From Flavobacteriaceae bacterium (lineage in GTDB: Bacteria > Bacteroidota > Bacteroidia > Flavobacteriales > Flavobacteriaceae), in the NCBI GenBank assembly GCA_002719315.1, contig PBHD01000001.1:355909-388307 (forward strand): a DNA stretch of 32,399 nucleotides. The letters run 5' to 3'. This document shows, piece after piece, positions 1 through 8,011 of the stretch; position 1 is the first letter of the stretch, and each line of letters starts with the position of its first letter. Under the pieces are notes generated by a model that had not been told where the DNA came from, made no database searches, and saw only the letters and a program-made list of their open reading frames with translations. A program made the position numbers and the translations under genes.

Positions 1-1232
1 TCAAAAGAAGCTTGAAAAAAACGGTAACCCTTATAATCTAATATATTATTCATATAAATATCATAATCAAAATCAGGATCATCTTGAACAGTTACTTTAC
101 TCATAAATGAAGAATAACTTTTTTCAGTTCCAGGATATTTTTCAGCAATAAAATCATTTAATTTAATTGAAAAAGGAAGGCTCAAAGATTTTGATCCAAA
201 TGAAATATTTAGGTCTAAATTATTTATTGATAAATTTTTCGATTCATTAATAAACCCTTTACCTCCAATTAGATTAACAATCTTATCCTCACTATCTTGT
301 GACACTTTAAGCTTTAATAAATTTTGAACATTTTTATTATCAGGATCTCCCTTTACATAATCAAATTTACCTCTTAATGCAGGTTCGGGTATAACAAATT
401 GAAAATTTGAAATACTATAAAGAGATCTAAATTGAAGAGAACTTTCTATGTTAGGATTTACTTCGCCTGAAAACTGATCTGCCATCCTCATGAAGCTACC
501 TTTAAAGGGCATTTCAATAAAATAAACTCCTTTGTCAACTCTAATATTTATAGCTCCATCTTGTTTTTTATTTAATGTAAACAAAATGTTTTGAATACTA
601 GTAATCTCACCTTCCTTAATATAATGTTCACGACGATTTCCATCGCTAGCTTCAACTATTTTTAAATATCTATCTCCTGTATCATCAAGAACTAAATCTT
701 CATACACGTTTTCAACAAAATCAAAATACTCAAAACTTATCTTTTCATCATTAAAATCAGTATTCCATTTAAAATAATTGTTTGCATACTCAGAAAACAA
801 AACCTCGCTTTCTAATTTCTTTCTTCTTGGTTCTCCATTTATCTCACCATCTATAAGAATTGTTAAATATGTTTTTTCAGATATGAAAACATTTTTTGAA
901 TCACCTTCTCGAATTGGCATTACACCCTCAAACCCATAATACCTTGTTATAAAAGCTCCAAAAATTATTATAATAAAAGATAGGTGTAACAATAAAACTG
1001 CCCATTTTTCTTTTCTTAACAATTTGTATTTAAAAATGTTACCTGTAAAATTAATTACAAAGAAAAGAAGTATCAATTCAAACCACCAAGCGTTATATAT
1101 TATTATTTTAGCAGCTTCTATTCCGTACCAACTCTCAATAAAAGTCCCAAAGGCCATTGCTGTTGGAAATATTATAAATAGAATTGCAGTAAATTTGTTA
1201 GAAAAAATTAATGAGTATATTTTATCTTTCAT
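1..1232 (-). CDS. CcsBA-type cytochrome c biogenesis protein (ResB domain), 3' end missing
   Basis: Reverse-strand frame open from an ATG at 1232-1230 to the left edge: about 410 residues without a stop, so the gene is cut. The N-terminus has membrane helices around residues 15-35, 45-62 and 75-95, then a long extracytoplasmic domain. The visible C-terminal segment reads YKGYRFFQASFD, a motif seen in ResB/Ccs1 proteins. In Flavobacteriia this protein is usually a fusion of about 1000 residues with a C-terminal CcsA haem-handling half, which would lie outside the window. Its role is delivery of haem to apocytochrome c on the outer face of the inner membrane. A Bacteroidota -7 box sits about 17 bases before the ATG. 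The gene diverges from the DUF2520 gene. The ResB assignment is firm; the fusion with CcsA is inferred from the family. Confidence 0.85.
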   Translation of the reverse strand, partial: MKDKIYSLIFSNKFTAILFIIFPTAMAFGTFIESWYGIEAAKIIIYNAWWFELILLFFVINFTGNIFKYKLLRKEKWAVLLLHLSFIIIIFGAFITRYYGFEGVMPIREGDSKNVFISEKTYLTILIDGEINGEPRRKKLESEVLFSEYANNYFKWNTDFNDEKISFEYFDFVENVYEDLVLDDTGDRYLKIVEASDGNRREHYIKEGEITSIQNILFTLNKKQDGAINIRVDKGVYFIEMPFKGSFMRMADQFSGEVNPNIESSLQFRSLYSISNFQFVIPEPALRGKFDYVKGDPDNKNVQNLLKLKVSQDSEDKIVNLIGGKGFINESKNLSINNLDLNISFGSKSLSLPFSIKLNDFIAEKYPGTEKSYSSFMSKVTVQDDPDFDYDIYMNNILDYKGYRFFQASF

Positions 1233-1248
1233 TTATATTTTAAAAATG

Positions 1249-1256
1249 CAAAGATA
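1249..1256 (-). promoter_or_regulatory. -7 promoter box (TATCTTTG) for the ccsBA-like gene
   Basis: The reverse strand reads TATCTTTG, an exact match to the Bacteroidota -7 consensus TAnnTTTG, ending 16 bases before the ATG at 1232. No TTTG -33 box is visible at 17-20 bases upstream, so the call rests on the -7 element and its position. Confidence 0.45.
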
Positions 1257-1313
1257 ATACATGCTCTAATAATTATTGTTAAATTAATTATTCAAAAAAA
1301 GTTTTTTTAAATT

Positions 1314-2063
1314 ATGAAAATTAATATAATTGGAAGAGGAAATGTAGCTTCACAATTTGTGAAAAAATTTAATAAAATTCCAAAATTGAAAATTTTACAT
1401 TGGTATTCACGCTCATTTGAAAAAACACTAGATAGCAATGGCATTAAAAGAACTAATAATCTAAAAGATTTAAAAAATGCCGACATAAACTTTTTAATGG
1501 TTTCAGATGATGTAGTTAAAAAAATATCTAAAAAAATTACAAACAAAACTTTTACTGTTCATTTATCAGGAATTCATAATTTAGAGGAACTAAATAATAA
1601 AGGTGGAAAAGGTGTTTTTTATCCTATACAAACATTTTCAAAAAAAAAAGATGTTGAGTTTAAAAACCTGCCAATTTGTATTGAGTCGGACACCAAGTCA
1701 AACTTTTTAAAATTAAAAAACTTAATTAAATTACTTGAAGCAAAACCAGTTTTAATGAATTCTAATAATAGAAAATATCTTCATCTATCAGCTACTATTG
1801 TTAATAATTTTACAAATCATTTATATACTAATGCTAAAGATATATGTATTAAAAATAATATACCATTTGTTTTATTTGAAAATCTAATTAATGAAACTAC
1901 ATCAAACGCCTTAAGTCTTAGCCCAAGAAAAAGCCAAACAGGTCCTGCAAAAAGAAATGATAGAGAAACTATTAATAAGCATCTTGAATTACTAGAAAAC
2001 AACTCTTTCAAAAAAGTTTATAAGACTCTTACAGAATCAATTATTAAATACTATGAAAATTAA
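1314..2063 (+). CDS. DUF2520 / Rossmann-like NADP-binding oxidoreductase family protein
   Basis: 249 residues. The N-terminus MKINIIGRGNVASQF carries a GxGxxx dinucleotide-binding loop of the F420/NADP oxidoreductase-like Rossmann fold, and the segment VFYPIQTFSK near residues 100-110 plus the following helical half are typical of the DUF2520 family. The substrate is unknown; related folds include pyrroline-5-carboxylate reductase and ketopantoate reductase. The next gene starts 10 bases before this stop (ATG at 2053), so the two are translationally coupled. DUF2520, a KdsC-like phosphatase and Maf in this order is a recurring Bacteroidota gene group. Family assignment is confident; biochemical role is open. 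Confidence 0.85.
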   Translation: MKINIIGRGNVASQFVKKFNKIPKLKILHWYSRSFEKTLDSNGIKRTNNLKDLKNADINFLMVSDDVVKKISKKITNKTFTVHLSGIHNLEELNNKGGKGVFYPIQTFSKKKDVEFKNLPICIESDTKSNFLKLKNLIKLLEAKPVLMNSNNRKYLHLSATIVNNFTNHLYTNAKDICIKNNIPFVLFENLINETTSNALSLSPRKSQTGPAKRNDRETINKHLELLENNSFKKVYKTLTESIIKYYEN

Positions 2064-2571
2064 AAATTACAAAGAAAAGTTATTAGACATAAACACCTTT
2101 ATATTTGATGTAGACGGTGTTCTTACAGATGGTAAAGTATTGGTTACAACTGATGGCGAAATGTATAGATCTGTTAACACAAAAGATGGATATGCGATTA
2201 AATTAGCAATTGAGAATGGATTTAAGATTATTATTATTTCAGGAGGTCTTAATGAAGGGGTAAAGAAAAGATTTAAAAGTCTTGGTGTTATTGATATTTA
2301 TTTAGGTGCTGAAAATAAAATTAAGATTTTCAATCAAATAATTAAGCATAACAAAATAGATATTAATAGAATTGTTTATATGGGAGATGATATTCCCGAT
2401 TTAGAAGTAATGAAAAATGTAGGGCTTTCATGTTGTCCCTCAGATGCAGTTCCTGAAATTAAAGATATTTCCGGTTATATTTCATACAAAAAAGGAGGTA
2501 AAGGTTGTGTTAGGGATATTATTGAACAAACTTTAAGGGTTCAAAATAAATGGAATAATAAGTTTAATTAA
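2053..2571 (+). CDS. kdsC: KdsC-like HAD phosphatase (3-deoxy-D-manno-octulosonate 8-phosphate phosphatase)
   Basis: 172 residues, the normal size of the single-domain KdsC/YrbI group. HAD motif I is FDVDGVLTDG with the nucleophile and acid/base aspartates D19 and D21; motif II is IISGG near residues 61-65; the metal-binding motif IV is GDDIPD at 111-116. There is no large cap domain, consistent with a tetrameric C0-type HAD enzyme. The expected reaction is removal of phosphate from KDO-8-phosphate in lipopolysaccharide core synthesis in the cytoplasm. It overlaps the DUF2520 gene by 11 bases and is followed 11 bases later by maf. A related sugar-phosphate phosphatase role cannot be excluded from sequence alone. 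Confidence 0.85.
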   Translation: MKIKNYKEKLLDINTFIFDVDGVLTDGKVLVTTDGEMYRSVNTKDGYAIKLAIENGFKIIIISGGLNEGVKKRFKSLGVIDIYLGAENKIKIFNQIIKHNKIDINRIVYMGDDIPDLEVMKNVGLSCCPSDAVPEIKDISGYISYKKGGKGCVRDIIEQTLRVQNKWNNKFN

Positions 2572-2582
2572 AGGTTTTTTTA

Positions 2583-3167
2583 ATGAATTTAAATGGTTAT
2601 AAAATTATTTTAGCTTCTAAATCTCCCAGAAGAATAGAATATTTAAAAAAAATGAACATTCCCTTTACAACAAAAAAGAGTAAATACAATGAGAATTTTG
2701 ACACAAATCTTAAAGGTCATTTAATTCCAAGATTTATTGTCAAAAAAAAAGCTAAAATATTTATAAATAAAGTAAAAGATAAAGAAATTATAATAACTGC
2801 TGACACAATTGTTTGGCATAAAAATAAATGTTTAGGAAAACCTAAAAACAATGAAGAAGCATTAAGTATGTTAAATGAATTATCAAATAATGTTCATCAA
2901 GTTATTACAGCAGTTGGGTTTTTAACAAAAAAAAATTTGGAAATAATTCATAAAACAACAAAAGTAAAATTTGGAAAAGTTTCTAAAGAGGATTTAATTA
3001 ATTATACAGTAAAGGACAAACCCTTTGATAAAGCTGGCAGTTATGGAATCCAAGATTGGTTTGGATTAGTTGCAGTAGAGTCTCTAAATGGTAGTTATTC
3101 AAATATTGTTGGACTACCAACTTACGAAGTTTACAATAAATTAAAAGAAATAACTTCAAAAAATTAA
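2583..3167 (+). CDS. maf: Maf family nucleotide pyrophosphatase
   Basis: 194 residues, normal length. The N-terminus ILASKSPRRIEYLKKM holds the Maf signature (S-x-S-P-R-R at residues 12-17), and TADTIVW near residue 75 gives the conserved acidic site. GSYGIQDWFG and the C-terminal GLPTYEVYNKL are also family hallmarks. Maf proteins hydrolyse non-canonical or methylated nucleoside triphosphates to monophosphates; YhdE-type (dTTP/UTP) and YceF-type (m7GTP) groups exist, and the QDWFG segment fits the YhdE side. It is third in the DUF2520-kdsC-maf operon. The gene ends 29 bases before the PIG-L gene, so read-through into that gene is possible. Confidence 0.9.
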   Translation: MNLNGYKIILASKSPRRIEYLKKMNIPFTTKKSKYNENFDTNLKGHLIPRFIVKKKAKIFINKVKDKEIIITADTIVWHKNKCLGKPKNNEEALSMLNELSNNVHQVITAVGFLTKKNLEIIHKTTKVKFGKVSKEDLINYTVKDKPFDKAGSYGIQDWFGLVAVESLNGSYSNIVGLPTYEVYNKLKEITSKN

Positions 3168-3196
3168 TTTTGTTTAACAATAAAAAACTATAAATA

Positions 3197-5656
3197 TTGA
3201 AATCTACTTATATTTTCTTCTTAATACTTATTTCGATAAATACAGTTTTATCACAAAGCTCTACTGAGATTTATAAAAAAATAAAAAAACTAAATTTTTT
3301 AGGTTCTGTTTTATATGTAGCAGCTCACCCTGATGATGAAAACACAAAATTAATCTCATATTTTTCAAATCATCTAAACGCAAGAACAGGATACTTATCT
3401 TTAACTAGAGGAGATGGTGGTCAAAACCTAATTGGAAACGATTTAAGAGAAAAATTAGGTGTAATAAGGACACAGGAATTAATAAATGCAAGGAAAATTG
3501 ATGGAGGTGAACAGTTTTTTACCACAGCTAATGATTTTGGATATTCTAAACATCCAAAAGAAACACTAGAAATATGGGATAAAGAAGACATCTTATCTCA
3601 AGTAGTTTTTTTAATTAGAAAATTTAAACCAGATGTAATTATAAATAGATTTAATGAAAAAACTCCAGGCTCTTCACATGGTCATCATGCCAGTTCAGCA
3701 CTATTAAGTTTAGAAGCAAATAATAAGTCAAATAATCCCGCTTTTTTTTCAAATCAATTAAACGTTGTAAAACCATGGAAAGCAAAAAGGATATTTTATA
3801 ACACTTCCTGGTGGGCTTATGGTAGTAGAGAAAATTATCAAAAAATCGATAAATCTGAAATGGTTTCAATTAACACAAACTTATTTGATCCAATCTCTGG
3901 ATACTATAATTCAAAAATTGCATCAAAAAGTCGAAGTCAACATAAGTCTCAGGGTTTTGGAAGTTCTCCTTCTTTTAATAGAAACATAGAGTATTTAGAA
4001 CTAATTAGTGGAAAAGAAATAAATTCAAATAATATTTTTGAAGACATTGACACTTCCTGGAAAAGAGTAAATGGTGGACGTGAAATTGAAATCTTAATCA
4101 ATGAAGTTTTAGAAAACTTTAATTTTAATAAACCTTATAATAGCATAAGTAATCTTTTGAAAATTTACCAAAAAATTAAAGAACTTGAAAACACTCATAT
4201 TAAAAACACAAAAATTAAAGAGCTTTCTGAAATAATTATAAATTGCTTAGGTCTAGAAATTCAATTTAATTCAAAGAAAAATTATGGAATCCCTGAGTCT
4301 TATATTGATGTTGAATTTAAATTATATAATCCAAGCCCAATAAATGTTAGTATTAAAAAAATTGAATTAAATAATTTTTACATAAATGATATTTCATTAA
4401 AAAACAAAAAAGTTCTTTCTGTAGAAAAGAAAATTAAAATTCCAAATAAATTTACTGCACCCTTTTGGCTTCTTGGAAAAAAAACTGATGGAAATTATTT
4501 TGTGGAAGATTTCAAAATAAAAGGAAATCCAGAAACTACTCACCCTCTTAAATCTATTTTTAGTATTAAAGTTGATGATGTTTTAATTGAAATTGAAAGA
4601 GAACTAAAATATAGATACAATGATCCGGTGAAAGGAGAGGTAATTGAAAAATTTGAAATTTATCCAAAAGCAAATGTTAAACTAGAAAAGGATGTTTATG
4701 CCTTTATTAACTCTGATAATAAAGAAATAAATGCAATTATTACTAATAATGATGACAAACTTAAAGGCTTTGTGGAATTAAAATTACCTAAAAACTGGAT
4801 TAGCATTCCTAAAAGATATGAAGTGTCAATTAATAATAAAGGTGAATCTAAATCTTACAAATTTTCTGTAAGAAGTTCTCCAAATGAATCATTAAATGAA
4901 ATTTCTGCTAATTTTTATTCTGAAATGAAAATTTACAATTATAATTTGATTAATCTTAATTACAAACATATAGCAAAAAGTAATATTCTTCTTCCCAACA
5001 AATCAATTGCTTTTAAAATTAACCTTAAAAGTAATGTAAAAGAAATAGGCTATATAAAAGGGGCAGGTGATAAAATACCTGAATCTTTAGAATCCATTGG
5101 CATTTCTGTTACAGAATTAGATCTTTCAAAACTTGAAACATATAATTTAGAAAAATTTCCATCTATAATTATGGGAATTAGAGCATATAACACAAATTCT
5201 CTTTTAAAAATTAAAAACAATATTCTTTGGAATTATGTTAAAAATGGTGGAAACCTTATAATACAATACAACACTTCAAGAAGATTAAAAAACAATAAAA
5301 TCACCCCATATAAAATAAATATATCGAGAGATCGTGTAACAAATGAAAAATCAATTGTTAAGTTTTTAAATCCAAATCATAAAATCCTTAACTACCCGAA
5401 CAAAATAAGTCTTAATGACTTTAATAATTGGGTACAAGAAAGAGGATTGTATTTTCCAAATGAATGGGGTAAAGAATTTAGTCCAGTTCTCTCAATGAAC
5501 GATATTAATGAAGATGAAAAGAAAGGATCTTTGCTGGTTGCGTATTATGGAAAAGGAACCTTTATTTATACAGGATTAAGTTTTTTTAGACAACTTCCAA
5601 ATGGAATACCTGGAGCATACAAACTGTTTGTAAACTTAATATCACATAAGAGATGA
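3197..5656 (+). CDS. Secreted PIG-L family deacetylase with C-terminal amidotransferase-like domain
   Basis: 819 residues, read from a TTG codon at 3197; this start is chosen because it gives a clean signal peptide (KSTYIFFLILISINTVLSQ) and no ATG fits. The PIG-L/LmbE catalytic domain spans about residues 35-290: metal and catalytic motif AAHPDDE (H44, D46, D47, E48) and the second metal motif HGHH at 161-164. The middle (about 350-600) looks like beta-rich immunoglobulin-type domains. The last 200 residues, from about 615, resemble a class I glutamine amidotransferase-like fold used for binding, ending FIYTGLSFFRQLP. PIG-L enzymes remove N-acetyl groups from sugars. The target here is unknown. 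Its stop overlaps the micro-ORF ATG, tying it to the downstream symporter. Confidence 0.85.
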   Translation: MKSTYIFFLILISINTVLSQSSTEIYKKIKKLNFLGSVLYVAAHPDDENTKLISYFSNHLNARTGYLSLTRGDGGQNLIGNDLREKLGVIRTQELINARKIDGGEQFFTTANDFGYSKHPKETLEIWDKEDILSQVVFLIRKFKPDVIINRFNEKTPGSSHGHHASSALLSLEANNKSNNPAFFSNQLNVVKPWKAKRIFYNTSWWAYGSRENYQKIDKSEMVSINTNLFDPISGYYNSKIASKSRSQHKSQGFGSSPSFNRNIEYLELISGKEINSNNIFEDIDTSWKRVNGGREIEILINEVLENFNFNKPYNSISNLLKIYQKIKELENTHIKNTKIKELSEIIINCLGLEIQFNSKKNYGIPESYIDVEFKLYNPSPINVSIKKIELNNFYINDISLKNKKVLSVEKKIKIPNKFTAPFWLLGKKTDGNYFVEDFKIKGNPETTHPLKSIFSIKVDDVLIEIERELKYRYNDPVKGEVIEKFEIYPKANVKLEKDVYAFINSDNKEINAIITNNDDKLKGFVELKLPKNWISIPKRYEVSINNKGESKSYKFSVRSSPNESLNEISANFYSEMKIYNYNLINLNYKHIAKSNILLPNKSIAFKINLKSNVKEIGYIKGAGDKIPESLESIGISVTELDLSKLETYNLEKFPSIIMGIRAYNTNSLLKIKNNILWNYVKNGGNLIIQYNTSRRLKNNKITPYKINISRDRVTNEKSIVKFLNPNHKILNYPNKISLNDFNNWVQERGLYFPNEWGKEFSPVLSMNDINEDEKKGSLLVAYYGKGTFIYTGLSFFRQLPNGIPGAYKLFVNLISHKR

Positions 5657-5739
5657 AATATTCAATTTATATTCTTTTAGCCACAGTAAATATCTTTTAT
5701 TGGATCCTTTTCTATTTGTTAATGAAATCAATGTATTAA
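5653..5739 (+). CDS. 28-residue single-helix membrane micropeptide between deacetylase and symporter
   Basis: ATG at 5653 overlaps the PIG-L stop codon as ATGA (5653-5656), and its own TAA (5737-5739) overlaps the symporter ATG as TAATG (5737-5741). The product begins MKYSIYILLATVNIFYW, continues with ILFYLL, and ends KSMY. It is almost entirely one hydrophobic helix with a single lysine at each end, so it should sit in the inner membrane. No family is recognised. The exact coupling at both ends is the main evidence that it is translated. An accessory subunit of the symporter is a plausible but untested role; small membrane partners are known for some other SSS-family transporters. The alternative is that it serves only as a coupling leader. 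Confidence 0.55.
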   Translation: MKYSIYILLATVNIFYWILFYLLMKSMY

Positions 5740-7403
5740 TGTCTACAATAGATTGGTTTATTTTAACTTCAACTATTTCTTTCATTGTCATATATGGTAT
5801 CTGGCAAAACAAAAAACACAAAAATTTAAATGAATATATAAAGGGGTCGAATACAGCAAGATGGTGGACTGTAGGTCTATCAGTTATGGCTACACAGGCA
5901 AGTGCTGTAACCTTTTTATCAACACCTGGGCAAGCTTTTCATGATGGTATGGGGTTTGTTCAGTTTTATTTTGGGCTTCCTTTTGCAATGATTATAATTT
6001 GTATCTTTTTTATTCCTATTTACAATAAATTAAAAGTATTTACAGCTTATCAGTTTCTTGAGGATCGCTTTGACAAAAAAACTAGAAAATTAACTGCAAT
6101 ATTATTTCTCATTCAAAGGGGTTTAGCAGCTGGAATTACAATTTATGCCCCTGCCATTATATTAAGTATTATTCTTGATTGGGACTTAGATTTATTAATA
6201 ATTATTATAGGGGTTATTGTAACTACCTACACTCTTATTGGGGGAACAAAATTGGTAAATGTAACCCAGAAACAACAAATGATTGTCATTTTTACTGGAT
6301 TGATAATAACATTTTTTTATGTTACAAATAGTTTTCCTAATAATATAAACTTTGTTGAGTCACTTAAAATTGCAAAATCTTTTAACAAACTAGATATTAT
6401 TGATTTTAGTTTTGATCTTAATAATAGATACACTTTTTGGAGTGGAATAACAGGTGGCCTTTTTCTTGCTTTATCATATTTTGGTGCAGACCAAAGCCAA
6501 GTTCAAAGATATTTATCTGCTAAGTCACTCAAAGAAAGTCAAATAGGTTTAATAATGAATGGTTTTTTAAAAGTTCCTATGCAGTTTTTTATTTTATTAA
6601 TTGGTGTTATGATATTTATTTTTTATCAATTTGAAACTGCTCCAATAAATTTTAACCCAAAAGTCATAGAAAGTCTAGAAATGAGTTCTAAAAGTGAATC
6701 TTTTAAAAAATTAGAAAAAGAAAATATTACAACTCAAACAAAAATTAAAGAATACTTTCTAAAAAAATATAACACAAAAGATAAAGATGAAAATGAAATT
6801 GACTCTCTCTATAATTTAGAAAAATCTCAAAGAGAAATGGTCAAAATTATGTCAAGCTCAATTAATCCTAAAATAGAAACAAACGATAAAGATTATGTTT
6901 TTATTTCTTACATAATAAAATATTTCCCAAAAGGTTTAATTGGTCTATTAATTGCCGTTATTATATGTGCGTCAATGAGTTCAACAGCTTCTGAACTTAA
7001 TGCTCTTGCAGCTACAAGTGTTATTGATATATACAAAAATGATAACCAAAAAACTGATCTACACTATGTTAAAGCTACTCAAATATTCACATTAATTTGG
7101 GGGATAATAGCTATATTTTATGCTTCAATTGGAACATTATTTGAAAATTTAATTCAATTAGTAAATATAATTGGGTCAATATTTTATGGAACAATTCTTG
7201 GAATTTTTATATGTGCAATTTTTATAAAAAAAATAAAATCAAAATCGATTTTTTACTCTGCTATATTCTCTGAGATAATAATAATTATTGTTTATTTTTT
7301 AAATATTATAAGTTTTTTATGGTTAAATTTTTTAGGTGCTATTATTACAATTCTATTAGCTTATTTAATTCAATTACTTATAAAAGAATCAATAAAAAAA
7401 TAG
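5739..7403 (+). CDS. Sodium:solute symporter (SSS family)
   Basis: 554 residues from the ATG at 5739. A TTG at 5700 would add 13 residues (MDPFLFVNEINVL), but those codons lie over the micro-ORF in another frame, so the ATG is preferred. About 13 membrane helices are visible. SSS features include the unwound first-helix region ATQASAVTFLSTPG and the segment ADQSQVQRYLSAKS, both standard in this family. Between two helices, about residues 310-400, is a charged insert of some 90 residues, expected to be extramembranous. SSS proteins use the sodium gradient to import sugars, amino acids or sialic acid. With an upstream secreted deacetylase, the cargo may be an amino-sugar-like deacetylation product; that is inference. 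The gene ends 12 bases before the convergent tRNA-Met. Confidence 0.85.
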   Translation: MSTIDWFILTSTISFIVIYGIWQNKKHKNLNEYIKGSNTARWWTVGLSVMATQASAVTFLSTPGQAFHDGMGFVQFYFGLPFAMIIICIFFIPIYNKLKVFTAYQFLEDRFDKKTRKLTAILFLIQRGLAAGITIYAPAIILSIILDWDLDLLIIIIGVIVTTYTLIGGTKLVNVTQKQQMIVIFTGLIITFFYVTNSFPNNINFVESLKIAKSFNKLDIIDFSFDLNNRYTFWSGITGGLFLALSYFGADQSQVQRYLSAKSLKESQIGLIMNGFLKVPMQFFILLIGVMIFIFYQFETAPINFNPKVIESLEMSSKSESFKKLEKENITTQTKIKEYFLKKYNTKDKDENEIDSLYNLEKSQREMVKIMSSSINPKIETNDKDYVFISYIIKYFPKGLIGLLIAVIICASMSSTASELNALAATSVIDIYKNDNQKTDLHYVKATQIFTLIWGIIAIFYASIGTLFENLIQLVNIIGSIFYGTILGIFICAIFIKKIKSKSIFYSAIFSEIIIIIVYFLNIISFLWLNFLGAIITILLAYLIQLLIKESIKK

Positions 7404-7414
7404 GAGCTTATTAG

Positions 7415-7488
7415 TAGCGAGGGGGAGACTTGAACTCCCGACCTCCGGGTTATGAATCCGACGCTCTGACCACCTGAGCTACCTCGCC
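7415..7488 (-). tRNA. tRNA-Met (anticodon CAT)
   Basis: On the reverse strand 74 bases fold as a full cloverleaf: acceptor GGCGAGG pairs with CCTCGCT (one G-U at the end), D-arm GCTC/GAGC, anticodon arm with loop TTCATAA, and T-arm GGGAG-TTCAAGT-CTCCC. The anticodon CAT lies at 7454-7452. The discriminator base is A and no CCA is encoded, so CCA must be added by nucleotidyltransferase, as is common in Bacteroidota. G1-T72 is a wobble pair rather than the mismatch usual for initiators, and the anticodon stem lacks three G-C pairs, favouring elongator Met. A lysidine-modified tRNA-Ile(CAT) is the alternative. Confidence 0.93.
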
Positions 7489-7496
7489 ATTAATTA

Positions 7497-7525
7497 TTTG
7501 TCGCAAATATAATCACATAATTTTG
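7497..7525 (+). promoter_or_regulatory. Promoter of the START-like/aminotransferase pair
   Basis: TTTG at 7497-7500, a 17-base spacer, and TAATTTTG at 7518-7525 match both boxes of the Bacteroidota promoter. Transcription would start near 7532, leaving a leader of about 80 bases before the ATG at 7613. It is interleaved with the tRNA promoter on the other strand. Confidence 0.5.
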
Positions 7526-7534
7526 GGGTACAAT
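7504..7534 (-). promoter_or_regulatory. Promoter of tRNA-Met
   Basis: The reverse strand has TATATTTG at 7511-7504, matching the -7 consensus TAnnTTTG. ATTG at 7534-7531, with a 19-base spacer, matches three of four bases of the TTTG -33 box. The predicted transcription start, about 7 bases on, falls just before the tRNA 5' end at 7488. Confidence 0.6.
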
Positions 7535-7612
7535 TAATTTAGATTATAAAATTTCTTAAAATTAATATGGTCAATTAAGTTTTTTCAATATATTGTCGAC
7601 AGAAAAAAAATA

Positions 7613-8005
7613 ATGAATAAAAAAATTCCTTTTTCAATTGAATATAACATACATGCATCGCCTCAGCTGTTATATCAGTATTTATCAACACCTTCAGGTC
7701 TTTCTGAATGGTTTGCAGACAATGTAAACTCCAGGGGAGAAATTTATACTTTTATATGGGATGGATCAGAAGAAGTTGCAAAATTAATTCAAACAAAAAC
7801 AAATGAGAAAGTTAAGTTTCAATGGCAAACTGGTGATAAAGATGATGATAAATATTTTTTTGAATTTCTCCTCCAAGTTGATGAAATCACTAAGGATGTC
7901 TCTCTAATTGTATCTGACTTTTCTGATGAGGATGAATTGGAAGAATCCAAAATGCTTTGGAATAATCTCATTCAAGATTTAAAACATGTTCTAGGGTCCA
8001 GTTAA
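7613..8005 (+). CDS. START-like (SRPBCC fold) domain protein
   Basis: 130 residues. The opening PFSIEYNIHASPQLLYQYLS and then PSGLSEWFADNV resemble the helix-grip AHSA1/START-like superfamily, in which an antiparallel sheet wraps a long C-terminal helix to form a ligand pocket. The C-terminal helix SKMLWNNLIQDLKHVLGSS is visible. This short single-domain form is common in Flavobacteriia; its ligand is unknown. The class IV aminotransferase-fold gene follows after 6 bases, so the two share a transcript, probably from the promoter at 7497-7525. The product is acidic and probably cytoplasmic, with no signal peptide. Family is confident and function unknown. Confidence 0.85.
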   Translation: MNKKIPFSIEYNIHASPQLLYQYLSTPSGLSEWFADNVNSRGEIYTFIWDGSEEVAKLIQTKTNEKVKFQWQTGDKDDDKYFFEFLLQVDEITKDVSLIVSDFSDEDELEESKMLWNNLIQDLKHVLGSS

Positions 8006-8011
8006 TATTAT

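Noticed and set aside
1024-1257. Forward 77-codon open frame
   Set aside because: It is antisense to the membrane helices of the CcsBA-like gene; apparent hydrophobicity is a by-product of that.
5700-5738. TTG start for the symporter, adding 13 residues
   Set aside because: An ATG at 5739 is coupled to the micro-ORF stop, and the added residues are the micro-ORF read in another frame with no family match visible.
7411-7415. tRNA-Met as a broken gene because CCA is missing
   Set aside because: All arms pair well; absence of encoded CCA is common in this phylum.
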